The notes under the pieces are model-generated. The model had not been told where the DNA came from and did no database searches. It saw only the letters and a list, made by a program, of their open reading frames with translations. Positions 54,249-62,825 of a stretch of DNA of 64,000 nucleotides are shown one piece after another (position 1 is the stretch's first letter; every line of letters begins with the position of its first letter). Made by a program: the position numbers and the translations under genes. This DNA is from Alicyclobacillus sp. SP_1 (GTDB taxonomy: Bacteria > Bacillota > Bacilli > Alicyclobacillales > Alicyclobacillaceae). The stretch covers positions 1-64,000 of the forward strand of contig NZ_JAMCCX010000061.1 in NCBI RefSeq assembly GCF_024706985.1, written 5' to 3'.

Positions 54249-55349
54249 TCAGTTGAGTTCATTCCCGAACACAAAAGTGGCTTCGATGTGCTGCCAGATG
54301 CTCGCATCGCGCTTCGCGAGCCGAAGCGGCACGGTGAAGGTCAAGGATTCGTTCCAAGAGAGGGTGGTGTATTGAAGAACATATCTCAAGGCAGTGTGCT
54401 TGATTTCGCGCTCCGAAGTCGTCACGACATATTTTCTATCGGCGATTCTCGTGTGAATGTACCGATAGCCCGGTTTTGTTCGCAACGACCGATTAAATGC
54501 CTGTATCTCCTCTGCCATTTCAATGAAAGAAATTCCTTGCCCAATTCCGATGGTGTCGTTCGAATTTCCACTTGCCACTAGGCTTGGAGTGGCCAGGTCA
54601 GACTCGTTCGAAATCCCCAGGTCTGGTACCTCTAGTGCGGACCGATTCGGTGCAAACATCCGACCGCCGCCATTTGTCGCGCCTGGTCCTTCCAACCAGG
54701 TGGCAGGGTACTGCACGGTGTAGTTATAGAGCTGATTGTGATAGACATCGTAGGTTAGACCGTTTGAGTGAACAGGAACATTCAACCAAAGGGTGTTGTC
54801 ATTGCCATTCCACGAACAGGACAGCCCGCGGGTGCGAGCCAATGCTTGTTGAAGGTAGTAGGTTGGCATGAAGGTCGTTTCGGCGCCACCAAAACCGATG
54901 TTGGGTGAGACGATACGCGGCGCGTAGTAGACCGTGACACCGTCGTAGCGAATGGCCATGCGCGACTTACTAGTAGACTCTGCTGCGGCGAGACTGCTAA
55001 GCGGCACACTGCCGAGTCCCAGACCTTGCGGCGGCCCAATGCCCCAAGTATGCGTCTGCCCGTTCCACGCGGCACTCCAACCAGCGCGGTGGAGAAGCGA
55101 GTCGACCGAGAAGAGCGGGATCCAACTCGTGAAATGGTGCGACCAGGGGTCCTTGCCAATCCTGCCCTCGACGCGTTCGACAACGCGGCCGTTGAGGGCG
55201 ATGCGAACGGGTATCGGGCGAAGCGAAGGGGTTATCGTGATTTTGGCTGCAGAGGCGGTGTTGGTCGCGACAGCGAGCGTGACGGCTGCTGGCAGGGTTG
55301 CGAGAACACAGACGAACGCCATGCGACCCAGGTGGCTTTTGGGCTGCAA
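54249..55349 (-). CDS. Secreted protein with paired WNG domain and PsbP-like C-terminus
   Basis: 366 residues from TTG 55349, which follows AAGGAGGT by 6 bases. Signal peptide near residues 10-35 (AFVCVLATLPAAVTLAVATN). Two repeated motifs follow: IPLFSVDSLLHRAGWSAAWNG and MPTYYLQQALARTRGLSCSWNG. The C-terminal part, YNYTVQYPATWLEGPG then GRMFAPNRSALEV, resembles the start of PsbP/DUF1795-like folds. It is transcribed in the same direction as the propeller gene, 124 bases upstream of it. Function is unknown; the shared domain suggests a common surface role. Confidence 0.7.
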   Translation of the reverse strand: MQPKSHLGRMAFVCVLATLPAAVTLAVATNTASAAKITITPSLRPIPVRIALNGRVVERVEGRIGKDPWSHHFTSWIPLFSVDSLLHRAGWSAAWNGQTHTWGIGPPQGLGLGSVPLSSLAAAESTSKSRMAIRYDGVTVYYAPRIVSPNIGFGGAETTFMPTYYLQQALARTRGLSCSWNGNDNTLWLNVPVHSNGLTYDVYHNQLYNYTVQYPATWLEGPGATNGGGRMFAPNRSALEVPDLGISNESDLATPSLVASGNSNDTIGIGQGISFIEMAEEIQAFNRSLRTKPGYRYIHTRIADRKYVVTTSEREIKHTALRYVLQYTTLSWNESLTFTVPLRLAKRDASIWQHIEATFVFGNELN

Positions 55350-55606
55350 AGAGCAGACCTCCTTGCGTTGGAATGACACGTCAGTATTCTGCGGCGTTCT
55401 TGATGTCGATACTTTTGTGCAATTTAGATGCTGGGTTGTTGCTAACTCGCTTCTATTGTCTCTCTGGACGACGGCGAACGCAACGAGCCGCGCATGGCAA
55501 GCGTGGGCGGTGTTGTGAGACGTATCACGTGCGTGGGGAGAAGTGAAAGTGGGATGCTGTGGCGCATGCGGGATCTGTCAAGCGCTGGCCACAGACCCCG
55601 CCGCAG

Positions 55607-55798
55607 TCATACGTTGAGAATTCCCAAGACGAGCAGTATCACGCCTACCACAATGACGAAAACGACGCCAAAGCGAATCATCGCCTTGCTTGCATCTCCA
55701 TCTTCGGTTTTGGGAAGAGGTCTCTCGACGTTGACGTCGACCTGGTTTTCGGCGTTTTGGGTGTCTTGATACATATCTGTATCCTCTTTCTCGTTCAT
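55607..55798 (-). CDS. Small single-pass membrane protein, 63 aa
   Basis: ATG 55798 follows GAGGGA by 5 bases. The first 40 residues are hydrophilic and acidic (MNEKEDTDMYQDTQNAENQV) and the last 22 form one membrane helix (FGVVFVIVVGVILLVLGILNV), so the N-terminus is probably cytoplasmic. No family recognised. The reading frame extends upstream to 55900, but that part overlaps a perfect dyad (GAATGGAG-3-CTCCATTC at 55861-55879) and looks like leader. Confidence 0.65.
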   Translation of the reverse strand: MNEKEDTDMYQDTQNAENQVDVNVERPLPKTEDGDASKAMIRFGVVFVIVVGVILLVLGILNV

Positions 55799-55860
55799 GA
55801 TGTTCCCTCGCGGGGAATGTCGCCTCCTGGTTGCAGGTGGCTCCTCAGGTGAAACGGCCT

Positions 55861-55879
55861 GAATGGAGGTGCTCCATTC
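55861..55879. repeat. Perfect dyad in the leader of the small membrane protein gene
   Basis: GAATGGAG-GTG-CTCCATTC, 8+3+8. It may be an operator or an RNA hairpin 63 bases before the ATG. The remainder of the gap to 56377 shows only the 14-bp repeat at 56320-56352 and a TTGACA at 56164 without a good -10. Confidence 0.5.
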
Positions 55880-56319
55880 GCGCTTCCATCCCGGAGACAT
55901 CTGTCGACTGCGTCCGAAACATCCCCATCATAGCACCGGAAATCCACCGTTGGTACTGGCAATTGATGAACGGAAATGAAATTTCAATGGAGATCATCGA
56001 TGGATGCCGTGGATAAAACTCTGACCTCCATGCGAGCCATGACGAGAAAAGAGCACGCGCCTCCGCGAAACGGAAGGCTTCTTTGTCATTCCAGCTTCGA
56101 TTTTGCAAACGTATACGGAGCGCATGGAGAAAATGCACAGAATGGGCTCCGCGCTGGCTTGCTTTGACAGTGCGGAGTCTATACCATAGTAGGTACAGCA
56201 TGTGAGAGTTTACATAGTGTGTGGCTGTTTCCGTTGCTGGTCTACGGCGAACAGTCCTCGCAGTCCTAACGGTATCATTCTCCCATTTATGGGTCATGTA
56301 TTCGTTTGAGCCGTCGGAG

Positions 56320-56352
56320 AAGGTACAATCTATTAGTAAAGGTACAATCTAT
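56320..56352. repeat. 14-bp direct repeat upstream of the Met-rich secreted protein gene
   Basis: AAGGTACAATCTAT occurs at 56320-56333 and 56339-56352, 19 bp apart. Each copy contains TACAAT, a near -10 hexamer, but neither has a clear -35. Confidence 0.6.
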
Positions 56353-56377
56353 GAAAATGAGAAGGAGGAAACAGTAG

Positions 56378-57742
56378 ATGGCGATGAACTGGAAGTCTCC
56401 GTGGAAAAAAGTCGGTGCTGGTGCACTGGCGATGATGATGGTCGGCGCGTTCACACCGGCGACTGCATTTGCTGCGACCAACTCCTCGTCCACTTCGATG
56501 TCTCCCTACATGGTGACATCTGTCGGGGTGAATGGGAAGGTGGTCGAATCCATGCCAGTCTGGATGAAGTCAGGCATGACCAAGTTGCCGCTCTGGTATG
56601 TGATGCGAGCGCTTCATCAGGCGGGTATCATGAGCAGTTGGAATGGCATGGCATGGAAAATTACCACACCGAAGTCGATGACGATCCGTCCGGTCATGCT
56701 GTCTTCTTCTTCCGGGAAAGCAGAAATTTATATCAACGGGAAGTCGATTGGTATGGTTGAGTCGACGGTCGCGAAAGATCCATTCTCCGGCCACATGACC
56801 ACTTTCCTCCCACAGTCGGTTGTGACGCAGGTTTTGGCGGCAATCGGCGTGGACAATGGTATGAAAAATGGCATGTGGTGGCTGAAGACGATGGAAAAGT
56901 CTACGACAACAAGCACCACCACTTCGACCAGCACAACCTTGGCAACTGTGGCAACGATTGATGCGAACAAAACGGGTCAGACCTTGCAGGGGGCGCCAGG
57001 TGCGATGTCGAAATCGGATGAGGCGACCTTTGTCCTCACTGCGCTCACAGCCAATGGCAAGCCAGCTGCTAACGAGCCTGTCCATGTCTTTATTGGGCCG
57101 ATGAAGCCGCTGAGTGGGATTCCACCCAAAGACTGGTATGAGTCCGGTAGCAAAGGGGCCTCTGCGTACGTCGCCAGCCTGAGTAAAATGACCAATGCCA
57201 AGGGTCAAGCCACGCTCGTGCTCTATGGAGAGCCAGCTGATTCGATGGATATGGTCGGGGTTCAAATTGGCAATCTCAGTACGTACAATCCCACGGCGAT
57301 GAAAGCGATGGGTGCATTGGATGCTTGGTGGACGTCCACGACCTCTAAGCCAACGGCTCCTATCGGAGACTACGTCAAGGTTTGGCCATTCGCCACCACG
57401 GTGGATTCTTCTTCGAAAATCAACTATACCATCGAAGTGGAGAGTCCCTCGGGTCCAGTCAAGGGTGCACATGTCGCTATCGGATCGATGATGATGGGTA
57501 AGTCTAGCATGGGCATGGGCACGATGAACGGCTCCAGCATGTCTTCGACGAGTTCCATGAATTCGATGATGAGTGGTAAGATGACCACGTTGACCACGAA
57601 CTCCAAAGGGATGGCGATGTCCACGGTTCAGGTGCCAAAAGGGGCCAAGATGTTGCCGGTCCGAGTGGTGGTTACGCAACCGACCAACTCGTCGCGCATT
57701 ACTGGTGGCATGAATTTACTCTGGCTGGCAGGGATGAACTGA
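56378..57742 (+). CDS. Secreted Met-rich protein with N-terminal paired WNG domain
   Basis: 454 residues. Signal peptide 1-33 ([18 protein letters not shown]). Two WNG-type motifs: [21 protein letters not shown] and [23 protein letters not shown] Thr/Ser linker precedes an Ig-like region ([26 protein letters not shown]). Residues about 369-403 are very Met-rich (about one third Met with Gly and Ser), reminiscent of Cu(I)-binding Met motifs in copper-handling proteins. AAGGAGG is 9 bases before ATG. A copper-related or redox role at the surface is a hypothesis only. rmlB follows after 130 bases. Confidence 0.72.
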   Translation: MAMNWKSPWKKVGAGALAMMMVGAFTPATAFAATNSSSTSMSPYMVTSVGVNGKVVESMPVWMKSGMTKLPLWYVMRALHQAGIMSSWNGMAWKITTPKSMTIRPVMLSSSSGKAEIYINGKSIGMVESTVAKDPFSGHMTTFLPQSVVTQVLAAIGVDNGMKNGMWWLKTMEKSTTTSTTTSTSTTLATVATIDANKTGQTLQGAPGAMSKSDEATFVLTALTANGKPAANEPVHVFIGPMKPLSGIPPKDWYESGSKGASAYVASLSKMTNAKGQATLVLYGEPADSMDMVGVQIGNLSTYNPTAMKAMGALDAWWTSTTSKPTAPIGDYVKVWPFATTVDSSSKINYTIEVESPSGPVKGAHVAIGSMMMGKSSMGMGTMNGSSMSSTSSMNSMMSGKMTTLTTNSKGMAMSTVQVPKGAKMLPVRVVVTQPTNSSRITGGMNLLWLAGMN

Positions 57743-57769
57743 GCATCCGAAACTACTTTGGCTTGACGT

Positions 57770-57793
57770 GGGAGCGCATGGTGATGCGCTCCC
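57770..57793 (+). terminator. Hairpin terminator after the Met-rich protein gene
   Basis: GGGAGCGCAT and ATGCGCTCCC form a perfect 10-bp stem with a 4-base loop; the T-tract (ATTGTATGTCTATT) is weak. Confidence 0.55.
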
Positions 57794-57872
57794 ATTGTAT
57801 GTCTATTCGCACATGCCTGGCAGTGGATGGGCTGACGATGAGATGAGGGACATGAGGGAAGGAGAAACCTGT

Positions 57873-58889
57873 GTGCGCGTGCTCGTAACTGGCGGTGCCG
57901 GCTTTATCGGTAGTAATTTTATACTCTACTATTTGAATGCTTTTAAAGAGCACAGCGTGCTCAATGTGGATGCGTTGACCTATGCGGGCCATCTCGACAA
58001 TTTGCAAGAAATCACCAGCACAACGACTGGGTCGGGTATGGCTTCTCGCTATGAATTTGAGCAAGCCGATATCTGTGACGGCGTTGCCATGGACCGAATC
58101 TTCGCGCGAGGCATTGACGCGGTCGTGCATTTTGCGGCAGAGTCGCATGTTGACCGCAGCATTGTGCAACCGGACGCATTCGTGCGGACTAACGTACTTG
58201 GTACGCAAATTCTGTTGGATGCGGCGCGTCGCCATGGGGTACAAAAGTTTGTGCATGTGTCGACGGACGAAGTCTATGGGTCGCTTGGAGCTACAGGCTA
58301 CTTTACCGAGGAAACGCCGCTCGCGCCAAACAGTCCTTATTCGGCCAGTAAAGCTGGGTCGGATTTGCTCGTTCGCGCTTACTACGAGACGTATGGACTT
58401 CCAGTGAACATCACGCGCTGTTCCAACAACTACGGACCGTACCAGTTTCCGGAGAAACTCATCCCGCGAATGATTCTTCAGGCTCTCGCGGACCAGCCGC
58501 TGCCTGTCTATGGAGATGGCTTAAATGTCCGCGACTGGCTCCATGTATCTGACCACGCACGCGCTGTCGCCCTCGTCCTTCACCGCGGTCAGCCTGGCGA
58601 AGTCTACAATATTGGCGGGCACAACGAGCGGACGAATCTGGAGATTGTCCGGACGATTTTGCAGGAACTCGGCAAACCAGAGTCCTTGATTGAGTTTGTC
58701 ACCGACCGCCTCGGCCACGACCGTCGCTACGCCATCGACCCGGCGAAGATAGAGCGAGAATTAGGCTGGAAGCCCGCCTATACGTTTGACACCGGAATTC
58801 ACGAGACCATTCACTGGTATCTCAATCACCGGGAGTGGTGTCGTGCGGTGGAGTCGAAGCTCTCGGAAAGCGAGGGGGAGGCGCCATGA
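57873..58889 (+). CDS. rmlB: dTDP-glucose 4,6-dehydratase
   Basis: 338 residues from GTG 57873, 8 bases after GGAAGGAG. Extended SDR with [55 protein letters not shown], and [20 protein letters not shown] (catalytic Tyr/Lys), ending in the RmlB-typical [17 protein letters not shown]. It converts dTDP-glucose to the 4-keto-6-deoxy sugar. The frame upstream to 57768 runs through the hairpin and is not used. It overlaps rmlD by 4 bases. Confidence 0.93.
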   Translation: MRVLVTGGAGFIGSNFILYYLNAFKEHSVLNVDALTYAGHLDNLQEITSTTTGSGMASRYEFEQADICDGVAMDRIFARGIDAVVHFAAESHVDRSIVQPDAFVRTNVLGTQILLDAARRHGVQKFVHVSTDEVYGSLGATGYFTEETPLAPNSPYSASKAGSDLLVRAYYETYGLPVNITRCSNNYGPYQFPEKLIPRMILQALADQPLPVYGDGLNVRDWLHVSDHARAVALVLHRGQPGEVYNIGGHNERTNLEIVRTILQELGKPESLIEFVTDRLGHDRRYAIDPAKIERELGWKPAYTFDTGIHETIHWYLNHREWCRAVESKLSESEGEAP

Positions 58890-59848
58890 CTACTGCCACT
58901 GATGGCACTGATGGAACGTCACACAGTGTTGTACCTGTCCGCCCCGAAGGGAAACCGTTGCGACTGCTCATCACAGGTGCCAGCGGACAACTCGGCCATC
59001 ACCTCAAGTTGCTCGCCGTGGCCGCCGGTCATACCGTGCTGGCGACGGATCGAACCAAGCTCGACTTCACGAACTTCTCAGACGTACGCGAGGTTCTCGG
59101 CAGTTTTCGTCCGGATGCTGTCATTCATGCGGGGGCGTATACGCAGGTCGATCTCGCTGAGTCCAACGCGACCGAAGCGTTCCGCGTCAATGCCTATGGT
59201 AGCCGCAATTTGGCGGTGGTGGCAGAAGAGTTGTCCGCTAAAATGTGCTATCTGAGCACGGATTACGTCTTCGCCGGAGACGCGGGGGAGCCTTACCCGG
59301 AACACGCCAGTCCGCAGCCGCGAACGGTCTACGGGCAGTCCAAGCGTGCGGGAGAAGAACTCGTTCTCGCCTGCACGCGCCGCGCGTTTGTTGTGCGCAC
59401 ATCGTGGGTATACGGCTTGGTGGGTAGCAACTTTGTGCGAACGATGCTGCGCTTGGGGCAGGAGGCCAAAGAGAAGAGAGACGCGGGAGAGGATGCACAC
59501 AGGCCGTTGCGCGTGGTGGCCGACCAGTTTGGCAGCCCGACCTACACGGGTCACTTGGCGGCCTTTCTGCTCCAACTTATCGGCACGGAATTGTACGGGG
59601 TCTACCATGCGACCAACCAGGGCGTATGCACGTGGTACGATTTTGCCGCTGCTATTTTCGAGATGGCGAAGTTGGATGTGACTGTCGAACCGTGCACCAC
59701 GGAAGAGTTTCCTCGGCCAGCACCCCGACCGAGGTATTCCGCACTCTCCCCAATGGCCATGATGGCCAACGGATTTTCGCCGTTGCCCACATGGCGCGAA
59801 GGGCTCCGTGATTGGTTTGAACAAGTCAGTCCGCTTGGTTTGGCATAA
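58886..59848 (+). CDS. rmlD: dTDP-4-dehydrorhamnose reductase
   Basis: 320 residues; last step to dTDP-L-rhamnose. Motifs are [62 protein letters not shown] (catalytic Tyr/Lys) and VRTSWVYG. An extra 30 residues, Thr/Asp/Ser-rich, precede the first strand. GGGGGAGG lies 4 bases before ATG 58886, which overlaps the rmlB stop. Its 3' end overlaps the oppositely transcribed oligopeptidase gene by 23 bases, so no terminator fits between them. Confidence 0.92.
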   Translation: MTTATDGTDGTSHSVVPVRPEGKPLRLLITGASGQLGHHLKLLAVAAGHTVLATDRTKLDFTNFSDVREVLGSFRPDAVIHAGAYTQVDLAESNATEAFRVNAYGSRNLAVVAEELSAKMCYLSTDYVFAGDAGEPYPEHASPQPRTVYGQSKRAGEELVLACTRRAFVVRTSWVYGLVGSNFVRTMLRLGQEAKEKRDAGEDAHRPLRVVADQFGSPTYTGHLAAFLLQLIGTELYGVYHATNQGVCTWYDFAAAIFEMAKLDVTVEPCTTEEFPRPAPRPRYSALSPMAMMANGFSPLPTWREGLRDWFEQVSPLGLA

Positions 59849-61925
59849 GGTGGTCGAGCAAAAACGCGTAGCGCGCGGCCAACTCGCGCAACCGCTGATA
59901 GCGCCCGGACGAACCAAAGTGGCCAGCTCCCATGTGCGTCTTAAGCAACAGCTCATGGGAGTCTGTTTTCTTCTCACGCAGGCGGGCCACCCACTTCGCC
60001 GGCTCCCAGTATGAGACGCGTGGGTCGTTTAGACCGGCGGTCACAAGGAGCGGCGGGTAGTCGCGTGCAGCCACATTGTCGTATGGGCTGTACGACTTCA
60101 TGTAGGCATAAAACTCCGCGTCGTTCGGGTTCCCCCATTCATCCCACTCGAGTGTGGTCAGGGGCAGTGTTTCGTCGACCATGGTGGTCACCACATCGAC
60201 AAAGGGCACGTCCGCTACGGCCGCACCAAACAACTCTGGGGCCATGTTCAAGACGGCACCCATCAGTAGTCCGCCAGCACTTCCTCCGTTGATGCCAAGC
60301 TGCTTCGGCGTGGTGTAGTGGTGTTCAATCAAATGTTTGGCTGCCGCGATGAAATCGGTGAACGTATTTCGCTTTGTCAAGAATTTTCCATCCAAATACC
60401 ATGAGTATCCCATTTCCGATCCGCCGCGTATCTGCGCAATCACATAAATAACGCCGCGTTCGAGCAGGGGAAGCCGGGTCGAAGAAAAGGTTGGGTCCAT
60501 ATTCGCACCGTACGACCCGTAGCCGTAGAGAATGAGCGGCGCGGGGCCGTTTTGAAGCGCGTCTTTGTGGTAAACCACGGCGAGTGGAACTTTCGTGCCG
60601 TCTTCTGCTGTGGCGTATTGCCGCTCTTGGCGAAAATCGGTCGGCTTGTATTCGCCGCCGGGTACGGGGGTCTGGTGCAGTACGGTTCGCTCCGTCGCCG
60701 ATGGACGCGACCACTGTATCGAATAGGTTGTGCGCGGGGTGAGCAGCGATTCGTACTGCAGCAATACCTCGTCTGTCTCGTAGCTGAGATTTCCATGGGC
60801 ACGTACTGTGTACAGAGGTTCGTCCCATTCCATCTGTGTCAGCCGTCCGTCTTGGTACCTCCAGACCTGGGTCAAGCCCATCTCCCGGCCAATCACGATA
60901 AGCCCGCTCGCAAAAGGAAGGACACCTTGCAAATAGCGCTTCTCATCATAAGGAAACAGTTCGGTCGCAGCAGTCAGCGACGGATGACTCACCGGACATG
61001 CGAGCAGTCGAAAGTTGGTGGCTTTTTCGTTGGTCAGTACAACAAACTGGTCTTCCCAATGTTCCACCTCATACAGAACGCCCGTGCGCCGCGCACTGAA
61101 AACCGTCCACTCCCCGAGCGGATGGTCTGTCCGCAGAAAGCGAGTCTCATTCGTCGCTTTGTTGTTGCTTTGTATTAGGAGATATTGGCCGGATCTCGAT
61201 TTGTAAAACTCAATCGAATACGTGGTGTCCGACTCTTCATAGACGAGCGCGTCCTCTGCACAGGAACTGCCAAGTCGATGGCGCCACAGCCGATACGGCC
61301 GCTGACTCTCATCGACCGTCACATAGAATAGATGTTGACCCGTTGCATCCCACTCCAAGCTGCCGTGCAAAAAAACATTGGGTATGGAGTCTTCGAGCAG
61401 TTGCCCACTCTGCAAGTCTTTCACTTTGGCAGTATAGCGATCCGTTCCGTCGCGATTTTCGAGATATGCCAATTGTTTCGCGTCTGGAGAATAGCGCAGG
61501 AGCGTCACGCTCAGATAGCCGTCTTCGGATACCAGCGTGTTTAAGTCCAGTGTGACTTCTTCTGAAGCCTGTTCTAGCTGTTCTCGGTTGGACGCGCGTT
61601 TGCGTGCGTAGATGGTATACTGCTTCCCCTCTTCGGTGCGGGAGTAGTAGTAATACTCTCCGTCCTGAGCGGCAACGTCTGTCTCGGCTGCAGGCGTTCG
61701 CAAAAACATGTCTTGATAGAGTGTTTCGGTCAAGGTAGCGCGTGTCTGCATTTGCTGCTCGTAGTATTGATTCTCTGCTTCGAGATAAGCGATAACCTCT
61801 GCATTGTTCCGGTCCTTCAGCCAATAATAGTCGTCCTCGCGGACGTCTCCGTGAAGCGTGTGGGGGTGAGGGGTGCGTTTGGCTACGGGAGGAGTCAGCA
61901 GTCCGGTCTGAGGATTGGTTGTCAA
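59826..61925 (-). CDS. ptrB: Oligopeptidase B / prolyl oligopeptidase family serine peptidase (S9A)
   Basis: 699 residues, the normal length for oligopeptidase B, which cleaves peptides after Arg or Lys in the cytosol. The N-terminus has PHTLHGDVREDDYYWLKDRNN, then a seven-bladed propeller, and the C-terminal hydrolase domain with catalytic Ser in GINGGSAGGLLMGAV, Asp in AGLNDPRVSYWEPAKW and His in MGAGHFGSSGRY. TTG 61925 is 8 bases after AGGAGG; an ATG in another frame lies within the spacer and is not used. It separates rmlBD from rmlC. Confidence 0.9.
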   Translation of the reverse strand: MTTNPQTGLLTPPVAKRTPHPHTLHGDVREDDYYWLKDRNNAEVIAYLEAENQYYEQQMQTRATLTETLYQDMFLRTPAAETDVAAQDGEYYYYSRTEEGKQYTIYARKRASNREQLEQASEEVTLDLNTLVSEDGYLSVTLLRYSPDAKQLAYLENRDGTDRYTAKVKDLQSGQLLEDSIPNVFLHGSLEWDATGQHLFYVTVDESQRPYRLWRHRLGSSCAEDALVYEESDTTYSIEFYKSRSGQYLLIQSNNKATNETRFLRTDHPLGEWTVFSARRTGVLYEVEHWEDQFVVLTNEKATNFRLLACPVSHPSLTAATELFPYDEKRYLQGVLPFASGLIVIGREMGLTQVWRYQDGRLTQMEWDEPLYTVRAHGNLSYETDEVLLQYESLLTPRTTYSIQWSRPSATERTVLHQTPVPGGEYKPTDFRQERQYATAEDGTKVPLAVVYHKDALQNGPAPLILYGYGSYGANMDPTFSSTRLPLLERGVIYVIAQIRGGSEMGYSWYLDGKFLTKRNTFTDFIAAAKHLIEHHYTTPKQLGINGGSAGGLLMGAVLNMAPELFGAAVADVPFVDVVTTMVDETLPLTTLEWDEWGNPNDAEFYAYMKSYSPYDNVAARDYPPLLVTAGLNDPRVSYWEPAKWVARLREKKTDSHELLLKTHMGAGHFGSSGRYQRLRELAARYAFLLDHLMPNQAD

Positions 61926-62077
61926 CAGTCATGCCTCCTATGTATCGTGCGAGTGGAATACCACCCTTTCAGTGTACCTTATTTTTGTCTCTTTCGCGTC
62001 TCGAAGGAGCGGGTTTCGGCAGGAAACAAACGGGCCGTCGAGAATCCTGATTAAGAGAGCATAAAGGAGGACCTTCG

Positions 62078-62617
62078 TTGAAAGTCGTCAATCAGAAATT
62101 CGACGGTGTTATGTTGCTGGAGCCGGAGGTACACGGGGACCATCGTGGGTTCTTTTTGGAGAGTTACCATGCCGACGAATGGCGAAAAATTGGCATTTCC
62201 AATGAGTTTGTTCAAGACAACCACTCGTTTTCCGCGCAACCTGGAACGCTTCGCGGACTGCACTATCAATTGTCTCCGTACGCTCAGGGAAAATTGGTGC
62301 GCGTGACGGCTGGAGCGGTCTATGACGTGGTCGTGGACATTCGAAAGCAGTCGCCGACGTTTGGGCAGTGGGCCGGATTTTTGCTGACGGCTGCAAATTA
62401 TCGGCAGTTGTGGGTTCCGCGCGGGTTTGCCCATGGATTTTGCACGGTGGTTCCAGATACAGAAGTTCAGTACAAAGTAGACCAGTACTATTCGCCCATT
62501 CACGACCGCGGCATTCTTTGGAATGATGAAGCGCTCGGCATTATTTGGCCATTTTCAGACCCTGTTTTGTCGGAGAAAGACCAACGTCACCCTGTGTTAG
62601 CTAAGGCTGAATTATGA
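62078..62617 (+). CDS. rmlC: dTDP-4-dehydrorhamnose 3,5-epimerase
   Basis: 179-residue cupin: FDGVMLLEPEVHGDHRGFFLESY, FVQDNHSFSAQPGTLRGLHYQL (catalytic His), GAVYDVVVDIRKQSPTFGQW, WVPRGFAHGFCTV and YYSPIHDRGILWNDEALGI. It epimerises the 4-keto sugar before RmlD. TTG start after AAAGGAGG by 7 bases. It lies divergently from the oligopeptidase gene and upstream of another paired-WNG protein. Confidence 0.92.
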   Translation: MKVVNQKFDGVMLLEPEVHGDHRGFFLESYHADEWRKIGISNEFVQDNHSFSAQPGTLRGLHYQLSPYAQGKLVRVTAGAVYDVVVDIRKQSPTFGQWAGFLLTAANYRQLWVPRGFAHGFCTVVPDTEVQYKVDQYYSPIHDRGILWNDEALGIIWPFSDPVLSEKDQRHPVLAKAEL

Positions 62618-62778
62618 TTCATCAGTCGTCCAGTTTTCAGGGGTGAAATCGGTGGATATGGTCTCATAGGGTGTCGCCGTTTGGCCCAAGTGCTGCGCTT
62701 ATGCCCTCGCTTCCGCAGAAACAACTTCCTATAAATACCTTGCTTGAAAAACTTTACGAAGCGCATGTCGCGCTGCTT

Positions 62779-62787
62779 TGCTATCAT
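62779..62787 (+). promoter_or_regulatory. Extended -10 promoter of the last secreted protein gene
   Basis: TGC-TATCAT (TGn plus a 5/6 -10 hexamer), about 39 bases before the ATG. No clear -35. Confidence 0.4.
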
Positions 62788-62825
62788 CTCTATTAAGAAC
62801 ACCCCAATCAGAGGAGGCAAATTAA

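Noticed and set aside
56570-57679. 369-codon minus-strand open frame
   Set aside because: It lies opposite a clear secreted-protein gene with signal peptide and ribosome site, and its product is His/Arg-rich without domain features.
59078-59977. 299-codon minus-strand open frame
   Set aside because: It runs opposite rmlD, whose motifs are unmistakable.
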